From contig JBHJOB010000025.1 in assembly GCA_050330195.1 (NCBI GenBank), positions 4,278 through 68,277 of the forward strand: DNA of 64,000 bases. Reading direction: 5' to 3'. The notes under the pieces are model-generated. The model was not told the DNA's origin and did no database searches. It saw only the letters and a program-made list of their open reading frames with translations. Source of the stretch: JAHQVI01 sp050330195. GTDB taxonomy: Bacteria > Pseudomonadota > Alphaproteobacteria > Rhizobiales > Rhodomicrobiaceae. Made by a program: the position numbers and the translations under genes. This document shows positions 16,332 to 21,696 of the stretch, piece by piece (the stretch's first letter is position 1; every line of letters begins with the position of its first letter).

Positions 16332-16442
16332 ATGCAAAAAGCCCCCAAGTGTCTTGCCGGGCACTTGAGGGCTCAATACAGAAAACGTACTCAAACCAAA
16401 GGGACTTCCCCAACCACAAGGACGCCCAATGAGAAAGCATAA
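16332..16442 (+). CDS. Small ORF overlapping the Rep-like gene start
   Basis: A 36-residue basic peptide (starts MQKAPKCLAGHLRAQY). AGGGAG sits a few bases before its ATG. Its TAA at 16440-16442 lies 9 bases inside the next gene, whose ATG is at 16429, so ribosomes finishing here could re-start on the Rep-like gene. The coding part also contains a strong hairpin. It may be a leader peptide that controls Rep translation. No homologue is recognised. Confidence 0.4.
   Translation: MQKAPKCLAGHLRAQYRKRTQTKGTSPTTRTPNEKA
16335..16373 (-). terminator. Rho-independent terminator facing leftward
   Basis: AGCCCCCAAGTG (16340-16351) and CACTTGAGGGCT (16362-16373) pair at 11 of 12 positions. Read on the minus strand, the stem is followed by TTTTTGC. 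It would stop leftward transcription before the AlpA region. The same hairpin lies in the plus-strand leader of the Rep-like gene. Confidence 0.6.
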
Positions 16443-17319
16443 TAGCGGCTCGCTGCGTGCTACGCAAGCTGAGCCAGTCCGCGCCAATCTGCGCTTCGAC
16501 AAGATCGAGCTTCGCTCGAAACGAAAGCTCACTGATCGGCAGCAATACCTTCTTCAGCGAACCTGTGACAGCGCAGATTTTGAAATCCGGGGCGCGCCAA
16601 CGCGAGGCCCAGCAAGTGGCATGAAAGAGTTCGTCCGCATCGTCTCTCCAAATCCGCAAGCGCTCGAATTTCTGTCATCAAAAAGCTATGTCGTTCCAAC
16701 GTCCGTCGAGATCGCATTGGACATCCCAACGGAGGATCACCAGCAGGCGATGGAATGGGTCTCATTTTTCGACCGACACTTCGCCCAGCGATGGCATGGC
16801 AGTAGCCGGTGCCTGCAGATCGGATACGGGACGTACACGAAGCGGAGCGGCAGCGCGCGGCTCTTCGTCTGGTACGGGGGAAAGAAACCGCTCAAGGGCA
16901 CCAAGACACCCGGCTTCCATATCGAGTGCCGATTGTCAGGAATAGCAGCCTTGAGGGCGATAGGTATCGAGACATCAGCCGACCTGCTGAATTTCGATCA
17001 CAGAGCTTTCTGGGATAATCACCTAACGTTGTACGAAGTCGACCAAGCGAAGCTGGGGAGGCTCTACAGCAAACTCTTTCCAGACGACATACCCAGGCCA
17101 CATGCGCGCTACGACGTGGAGGCTCGACTTGGCAGTCTGGCCATGCATTTCAACTCATATAGGTCGCGCGACGAGGACCAGTACAGGGTCAAAGGTCAGC
17201 CTACAGAAGATCAGTTCGAATGGCGGGAACCAAAGCTTATGCAGCACTTGGTGGATCGGTTCAGGCATGGCGATTATCTGCAAAGACTAGCGATTCCCAT
17301 CTTAACCGGGTTTCGTTAG
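16429..17319 (+). CDS. Putative replication-initiator-like protein of the island
   Basis: A 296-residue soluble protein, probably real because of its length, codon pattern and coupling to the small ORF before it. The N-terminal 60 residues are basic. The middle and C-terminal parts read like replication proteins of small phages and plasmids: LQIGYGTYTKRSGSARLFVW, then HIECRLSGIAALRAIGI and FDHRAFWDNHLTLYEVD. I do not see an HUH motif, so a rolling-circle nickase is not shown. The iteron-like repeats starting 30 bp after its stop support a Rep role. This assignment is inference; it could be an unrelated island protein. Confidence 0.5.
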   Translation: MRKHNSGSLRATQAEPVRANLRFDKIELRSKRKLTDRQQYLLQRTCDSADFEIRGAPTRGPASGMKEFVRIVSPNPQALEFLSSKSYVVPTSVEIALDIPTEDHQQAMEWVSFFDRHFAQRWHGSSRCLQIGYGTYTKRSGSARLFVWYGGKKPLKGTKTPGFHIECRLSGIAALRAIGIETSADLLNFDHRAFWDNHLTLYEVDQAKLGRLYSKLFPDDIPRPHARYDVEARLGSLAMHFNSYRSRDEDQYRVKGQPTEDQFEWREPKLMQHLVDRFRHGDYLQRLAIPILTGFR

Positions 17320-17344
17320 CATTTTCAGTCGCTTGCGGCTCACG

Positions 17345-17500
17345 CTTATTATGCGTACGAGAAATGAGCTAGAAACACAAATTATAACGTAACTGGGTAC
17401 AAGCTAGAAACAAATTATGCGCACGAGAAATGAGAGAAATGAGAGAAATGAGAGGAATGCAAGCTGATCTAATTATCATGCGTAAGAGAAATGCTAGATC
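17345..17500. repeat. Iteron-like repeats, candidate replication origin
   Basis: A 21-bp unit ATTATGCGTACGAGAAATGAG occurs at 17348-17368. A near-identical copy with GCAC in place of GTAC lies at 17414-17434, and a third, diverged copy at 17472-17497. Between the second and third lie tandem 9-bp GAGAGAAAT units (about 17425-17459). A further repeat, AGCTAGAAACA, follows copy 1 and precedes copy 2. The region is AT-rich, non-coding and directly behind the Rep-like gene, as in theta-type plasmid origins. Confidence 0.55.
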
Positions 17501-17523
17501 ACCGCCATGCAAATAGATGGTCC

Positions 17524-17560
17524 AAAAAAAAGGTGACAGCTCTCAACCCCAGCTATCACC
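17524..17560 (-). terminator. Terminator of the 57-residue minus-strand gene
   Basis: GGTGACAGCT (17532-17541) and AGCTATCACC (17551-17560) form a 10-bp stem with one G-U pair. On the minus strand it is followed by eight Ts. It lies 30 bases after the stop of the small gene at 17591. Confidence 0.8.
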
Positions 17561-17590
17561 CTCCTTGTTGTTGGATACCTAGCGAGATAC

Positions 17591-17764
17591 CTAAGAGGAC
17601 TTCAAGGTCGAGTCGCGAGCATCGAGTGCTTCAAGCAAGTCCATCATAGTCTCAACCCATTGACATTCGTCCGTCGGCTGATCGTCAGTCAAGAGATTTG
17701 CTTCATCTAGAAGTAGGCCGAGTTCGCGTCGAATCTCTTTCAGGCGTTGGCTGCGTGCGTCCAT
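17591..17764 (-). CDS. Small acidic protein, unknown
   Basis: A 57-residue acidic protein (starts MDARSQRLKEIRRELGLLLD, ends LDARDSTLKSS) predicted to be mainly helical. AAGGA lies nine bases before the ATG and a strong terminator follows, which together support a real gene. It is the only minus-strand gene in the island apart from the recombinase. I know no family for it. An acidic, helical small protein could be a copy-number or anti-repressor factor, but nothing shows that. Confidence 0.6.
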   Translation of the reverse strand: MDARSQRLKEIRRELGLLLDEANLLTDDQPTDECQWVETMMDLLEALDARDSTLKSS

Positions 17765-18015
17765 TCCAAACTATCCTTGTACAGAACAATCTACATCGCA
17801 GCTTAGCGCCAACCTACTAGGTCTAAAAGCGATAACTGTCTGTCAACGGATAAAAATGCTCGGAGTCACCAATTGGGAAAAGACGCTGTCAGCCATCGGA
17901 ACGTTTTACTACGTCAACACTGCAAGGAACGTCTCAGCGGGTTACGGGTGAGTGTTATCTAAAGATGTCACTCTTTGTACTGAAGGTTTAAAGAGCAATT
18001 TTTGAGGAGTGAGTT
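17765..18015. other. Intergenic stretch before the GIY-YIG gene
   Basis: A 251-bp, AT-leaning gap. A 31-codon frame at 17856-17951 (starts MLGVTNWEKTLSAIG) has only a weak GGAT upstream and is not convincing. The promoter for the GIY-YIG gene and that for the minus-strand small gene should both lie here; no clear -35/-10 pair stands out. Confidence 0.4.
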
Positions 18016-18507
18016 GTGCACGGATGTGTTTACAGAATTCTCTGTCTAGTGACTGGTAAGGAGTACGTGGGAGCTACTTCGCTGTCATTGCGCCAACGGC
18101 GGTACAACCATCTCTCTGAGGCTCGGAGAAGTATCCATCCAGACTATCCCTTCTACAACGACATCCGAAAGTATGGTGCAGAGAACTTCGTGTTCAAGGT
18201 CATCCGATACCGATCCACTAAAGAGCTACTCTTTGAATCAGAGAGGTACTACATCAGCCAGCTGGATACAATTCATCCGTACGGGTACAACCGTAATTCA
18301 GGTGGTCAAGGTAGTACTTCTGAAGGGGGTCGGAAGAGTCAGGAAACGAAGCGAAAGCGATACACACCTGAGGAGATCTCTGAACGATACAGAAAAGGGG
18401 CTCAAAAGAGATGGGCAAACATGACACCTGAACAACGAGCTGCGCACATGCAGAAGATGCACGCTGCGAGACGAGCAAAGAACGCCAAGCGCGGCCCCTT
18501 CCAATGA
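18016..18507 (+). CDS. GIY-YIG endonuclease (homing-type)
   Basis: A 163-residue nuclease. The GIY-YIG domain covers the N-terminal about 95 residues: CVYRILCLVTGKEYVGATS supplies the two signature strands, and Arg and Glu sites follow in LRQRRYNHLSEA and FESERYYISQLDT. The C-terminal part is strongly basic with helical repeats (EEISERYRKGAQKRWANMTP), like the DNA-binding tails of free-standing phage homing endonucleases. It starts with GTG at 18016 behind GAGGAG. No intron or intein surrounds it, so it looks free-standing within the island. Confidence 0.85.
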   Translation: MHGCVYRILCLVTGKEYVGATSLSLRQRRYNHLSEARRSIHPDYPFYNDIRKYGAENFVFKVIRYRSTKELLFESERYYISQLDTIHPYGYNRNSGGQGSTSEGGRKSQETKRKRYTPEEISERYRKGAQKRWANMTPEQRAAHMQKMHAARRAKNAKRGPFQ

Positions 18508-18688
18508 TCACGAAAATACCACCGTAGGTAATCTGCCCATAGAAAGATGTAACAGCAAGTCATCAGGTAAATCATCTTGTGCATCAAGGATATTTATTTC
18601 GTTTTCGTGAATAAATAAAATCTCCGGTCTCTCGAAATCTTAAGTTTTCTATAATGCTTCAAGAGTAGAATAGCGAACGAGCAGTGCT
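18508..18688. other. AT-rich gap between GIY-YIG gene and small-gene operon
   Basis: About 180 bp without a convincing gene. TATTTATT and AATAAATA (near 18592-18618) form an AT-only inverted repeat without a clear T-run after it. The promoter of the downstream four-gene chain should be here. Confidence 0.4.
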
Positions 18689-18916
18689 ATGCGTAGCGAC
18701 GATCCGGTTGATGAATCCAAAGAACTGCCCCACGAATTCCTCGCCCGCGTCGCCAAGGGCGGAATGGTCAAAGGAAAGCGTCCTTGCAAAACGCATCAAT
18801 TGGAGGCGGCAGAGCACGTTCGCGCCTTCACAGAGCCTGTCTTCAATCCATTCGGAGTTGGGAGCACTTCAGCGCTCAAGCAAGCGATCGCTGAGCACAG
18901 GCGCATGAAACGATGA
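18689..18916 (+). CDS. Small island protein 1 of overlapping chain
   Basis: A 75-residue protein (starts MRSDDPVDESKELPHEFLAR) with an acidic N-terminus and a basic C-terminus (AEHRRMKR). No family is recognised. Support comes from context: its TGA overlaps the ATG of the next gene in an ATGA junction, and the same junction follows again downstream. No strong ribosome site is seen. Confidence 0.55.
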   Translation: MRSDDPVDESKELPHEFLARVAKGGMVKGKRPCKTHQLEAAEHVRAFTEPVFNPFGVGSTSALKQAIAEHRRMKR

Positions 18917-19101
18917 GGGCGAGCGCGGCAACAGGGCAGCCCGTAGCGCAGACGCTGCGAGCGCCGCACGAGCGCTGGCGAGACGGGCAGTGGCCCCTAT
19001 GCTGGTACCAGAAACAGCTTCCGGCCGTGACAGCGCCCCTATCGCGGTCAGATCGCAGCCGAGAAATTGCGAAATTTATGAAAGTGAGGAAATTTCGATG
19101 A
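18913..19101 (+). CDS. Small island protein 2 of overlapping chain
   Basis: A 62-residue basic protein (starts MRASAATGQPVAQTLRAPHE, ends AKFMKVRKFR). It begins in an ATGA overlap with the gene before it and ends in an ATGA overlap with the coiled-coil gene. GC and codon use are higher than in the rest of the island. The family is unknown; it might only serve to couple translation. Confidence 0.45.
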   Translation: MRASAATGQPVAQTLRAPHERWRDGQWPLCWYQKQLPAVTAPLSRSDRSREIAKFMKVRKFR

Positions 19102-19808
19102 CACAGAAAAAAGCAGCCACGCCCCGAGTGAGACTGAGCGGCCCGCCAGACACCTCCCCTGTCGTCACACGCGGACCGATTCTGCGACCCGGACAATCCG
19201 GAGCGACGCTGCGCATTCAAGGTGATGTTCAGAAGCTCCAAGCGCGCTTGAATGGCGTTGAGGAAAAGATCAAAGCGAGTGAAGGCGAGCAGGAGCGCTT
19301 GGCCTATGAAATGTCAACCGTCTCCAATGCTGACGCTCGCAAGAAGGAGCTGAAGATCGACCGGTTGGACAAGGTCATCGCCGATCTGAAAAAGCAGCGT
19401 GTACGAACTGCTCAAGCTCTTAAGGGAGCGAAGCAGCAGCTTGCGGACCAGCGCGAAGCTGAAGCAAGAGCCAAGCGGGACGCGCTCGTTGCGCACACCA
19501 AGCAAGTCATCGTGACCGAGCTGAAACATCTCCCCGGCTTGGCTAAGCGAGATCTCGTTGGTTATGATCGGGAAGATCGGAGCATGGAACGTCTCCATGG
19601 TGCCATCCACGGCAGACTTCCTGAACAAGACGACCGGCAGGTCGCAGTGCTCAAGCGGCAGATCGAGAACTATTCCAAAGCGCTCCTCGCGATTGATGAA
19701 GGTCGTATGCTGATCAGGCCCGACGATACCGTCTGCACCTTCATGTCTCAGCTCAGCCAGCGGCTCGCTGTCGCTGAAAATGTGACTGTCCTTGAGGGAG
19801 CCGCATAA
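19098..19808 (+). CDS. Coiled-coil island protein
   Basis: A 236-residue soluble protein. After a Pro/Thr-rich N-terminal 40 residues it has a long charged helix (about 41-140, including LQARLNGVEEKIKASEGEQE and QLADQREAEARAKRDAL) with heptad character. A smaller domain of about 90 residues follows. GAGGAAATTTCG before the ATG at 19098 is a good ribosome site. The start overlaps the stop of the preceding gene (ATGA) and the stop overlaps the next ATG (TAATG). The function is unknown; scaffold-like or nuclease-inhibitor roles are both only guesses. Confidence 0.65.
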   Translation: MTQKKAATPRVRLSGPPDTSPVVTRGPILRPGQSGATLRIQGDVQKLQARLNGVEEKIKASEGEQERLAYEMSTVSNADARKKELKIDRLDKVIADLKKQRVRTAQALKGAKQQLADQREAEARAKRDALVAHTKQVIVTELKHLPGLAKRDLVGYDREDRSMERLHGAIHGRLPEQDDRQVAVLKRQIENYSKALLAIDEGRMLIRPDDTVCTFMSQLSQRLAVAENVTVLEGAA

Positions 19809-19888
19809 TGAGCCTCGCCAGAGATAATGCTGTCGCCTTGCTCAGCCTCGACCCCACGATGTCGAAAGCGCAGCGCCGCAACCACTGA
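19808..19888 (+). CDS. Micro-ORF at the end of the overlapping chain
   Basis: A 26-residue frame (MSLARDNAVALLSLDPTMSK, then AQRRNH). It starts on the last base of the preceding TAA (TAATG), a typical termination-reinitiation junction. It may be a real small protein or the start of a gene that has been truncated. No terminator is seen before the convergent recombinase gene. Confidence 0.35.
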   Translation: MSLARDNAVALLSLDPTMSKAQRRNH

Positions 19889-19939
19889 GGGAGCGGCAGT
19901 TGCATGGCTGCGCGGCTCAGAGAAGGCTGGGAGTTGAGG

Positions 19940-21160
19940 TTAAGGATACCTGTTGTATACGCCCTTCACCCCGCCCAGCTTATGGGCAAGGCAGCGCTCG
20001 ACAATTGAATCATCAACACCGAGTGAATTCATCATGGTGCTGGCTGTTCGGCGCAAGTCCCTGAACTGCCACGCTGGCACCTTATGCCCGAGGACAGCAC
20101 TCATCTTCTTGTCGAGGACGAGCTTCGTGGTTGCCCAGCCATTGTAAGGTTTGATTCCATCGGTGCTGAAAACGAAGTCAGCAGCCCGCCGACCAGCATC
20201 AATGATTGGAACCGAATTGATCAGCTCCAAGGTGAATGGCGTCAAGGGCACGAACGAAACCTGTTTATTTTTAGGATCACCGTCCTCGCGCGCATCCCAT
20301 ATGCCGTTCTCGATTTGACTGCGCCGCATATGTCCAACCTTGTAGAAGCGTTGGGCGGTGAGCAGCGCTACTCGAATGCAAGCGCCAGCCATCCCCATCT
20401 CTTCTGTCGCTTTCCACATGGCCTTGATCTCGTCGTAGCTCATCACCCGATTGCGCTCGCCCGCTGACCAGCTCTTGTTGTACATGCCCTCAACGATAGG
20501 CGACACGTAATCATCCGAGGGAGAACGGTTAGCGGCAAACCATCTAAAAAGGCTTCTGATCTGTTGGTGAACGATGCCCGCGACGTTCGGCGTACCGTAG
20601 GTCTTTCCGTTCCGTTCGACCTTGCCCTTGGCAATCCGTTGCAGCAGCGCAGCGACTTCCGAACGCTTGATTTCCTCAAGCCTGCGCTCCTTCCATTCTG
20701 GCTCGATGTAGATTGATATGATGCGGCGGGTCTCGGCCTCGCTCTTCTTCCCTGTCAGCATCTCATCGCAATAGGCGGCGATGAGTTCGGCAGCATCGTT
20801 CTTCACCTTCGGCTTCTTCGGATCTTCACCGACCTTGGCAGCGTTACGGATATTAGAGCAGCGAGTACGAACAGCTTCGATGTCGCCGCAATCAAGCTCG
20901 TGAAGCTCACCGTACACGTCTCGGTAGTAGACCGTTTCGCCGTACCGGCCGATCTTCGTGTATCGAGGAAAGCCAGGACGGCTCGGCAAGTAGTAGCAAG
21001 CTTGAAAGGTGACGGTGGCATCGGTCCTGTGTTGGGCTCCGGGAGAGTGCAGTATGCACAGGCCCGTCTGCTTGGCGTCCCAGATGGTGACCTGCTTCTC
21101 TGGCTTCTCTCGAAGCAGCTTATCTAGAAATGGCTTGGTGAATTTGACTGCATTCGGCAT
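19940..21160 (-). CDS. Tyrosine recombinase / integrase (P4-like)
   Basis: A 406-residue site-specific recombinase. The N-terminal arm-binding part resembles integrases with a DUF4102-like start (KFTKPFLDKLLREKPEKQVT, then GLCILH). Catalytic residues by position: Arg271 (TAQRFYKVG), Arg370 (RDLRRTAST), His393 (LAHKLGGV) and Tyr402 (KGVYNRYP). Two oddities: the usual His of the HxLR box is Arg367, and the chain stops four residues after the Tyr, lacking the usual C-terminal helix. It may be active, weakened or regulated differently. It sits at the right end of the island, reading inward. Confidence 0.88.
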   Translation of the reverse strand: MPNAVKFTKPFLDKLLREKPEKQVTIWDAKQTGLCILHSPGAQHRTDATVTFQACYYLPSRPGFPRYTKIGRYGETVYYRDVYGELHELDCGDIEAVRTRCSNIRNAAKVGEDPKKPKVKNDAAELIAAYCDEMLTGKKSEAETRRIISIYIEPEWKERRLEEIKRSEVAALLQRIAKGKVERNGKTYGTPNVAGIVHQQIRSLFRWFAANRSPSDDYVSPIVEGMYNKSWSAGERNRVMSYDEIKAMWKATEEMGMAGACIRVALLTAQRFYKVGHMRRSQIENGIWDAREDGDPKNKQVSFVPLTPFTLELINSVPIIDAGRRAADFVFSTDGIKPYNGWATTKLVLDKKMSAVLGHKVPAWQFRDLRRTASTMMNSLGVDDSIVERCLAHKLGGVKGVYNRYP

Positions 21161-21395
21161 CTGTCCCCCATCTCAATAGGCACTAACCACCTTGAGATTG
21201 TATTTAAAATGCGATGCAATCGAAGTAAATGTATATGATACTGAAAAACCTAGGTTTTCTGAGAAATCGCAATCCTATCAAATGCCATAAAATAGCGTCC
21301 TCCCCACCGGTTTGCCGGGAAGATCCTATGACAAGGTGAACACCTTATCGTGAACAGCCGGGTTGAGCAGCGGCAATGTTGCGCCAGTGCCGCCG
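21161..21395. other. Right edge of the island, non-coding
   Basis: An AT-rich gap upstream of the recombinase. It holds the perfect 14-bp palindrome AAAACCTAGGTTTT at 21245-21258 and a short inverted repeat AAGGTG-AA-CACCTT near 21335. Either the recombinase promoter or an att site is expected here. No copy of these sequences was found at the left edge. Confidence 0.45.
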
Positions 21396-21683
21396 TCACC
21401 GTCCGCCGCATTGCACGACGCAGCGGCGCACGCAAATCTGGAATTGCGTCCGGCAGCTTCCTGCATTCTCCCCCGATGCAAGGCACGCCGATTGCGCTGA
21501 CCGGCACTGCGCCATGCAGCTCTGGGCGCAAGCGTTGCCGGAACGCTGTGCAAGACGCGGCAGCTTGGTGAAATTTTCCTCCAGATCCGCCGCACGCCCG
21601 ACACCGGCAAATTCCACGCAAAGCGTCAGCCCCAGCACGGCTGCAAGCGCGCAAATGCACGATTTCTGGATCACATCCGGCAT
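21396..21683 (-). CDS. Cysteine-rich exported protein
   Basis: A 95-residue protein with a signal peptide (MPDVIQKSCICALAAVLGLT, cleaved near GRA-AD) and a mature domain carrying eight Cys. The order is C-x3-C-x3-C-x6-C, then C, then C-x3-C-x3-C, a nearly symmetric pair of CX3CX3C blocks (CAQSCMAQC and CVRRCVVQC). Two disulfide-linked helices are likely in the periplasm. GGGAGG stands five bases before the ATG. It lies directly downstream of the ABC-F gene on the same strand, 13 bp away. I do not recognise the family. Confidence 0.75.
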   Translation of the reverse strand: MPDVIQKSCICALAAVLGLTLCVEFAGVGRAADLEENFTKLPRLAQRSGNACAQSCMAQCRSAQSACLASGENAGSCRTQFQICVRRCVVQCGGR

Positions 21684-21696
21684 CCGCGCCTCCCTC

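Larger units (their letters stand above)
15306..21250. mobile_element. Integrative accessory island (phage-satellite or plasmid-like)
   Basis: The block between the L,D-transpeptidase and a cysteine-rich exported protein has lower GC, many short genes and mobile-element functions. In order these are an AlpA-type regulator, a Rep-like protein, iteron-like repeats, a GIY-YIG nuclease, overlapping small genes, a coiled-coil protein and a tyrosine recombinase. No capsid, tail, conjugation or cargo metabolism gene is seen. I could not find flanking direct repeats or a tRNA at the ends, so the limits are approximate. Confidence 0.75.

Noticed and set aside
17856..17951. 31-codon plus-strand frame (MLGVTNWEK...)
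   Set aside because: Weak ribosome site, no coupling to neighbours and no conservation data.
15306..21250. Flanking direct repeats (att sites) of the island
   Set aside because: I compared both edges by eye and found only 7-mer level matches, which are not significant.
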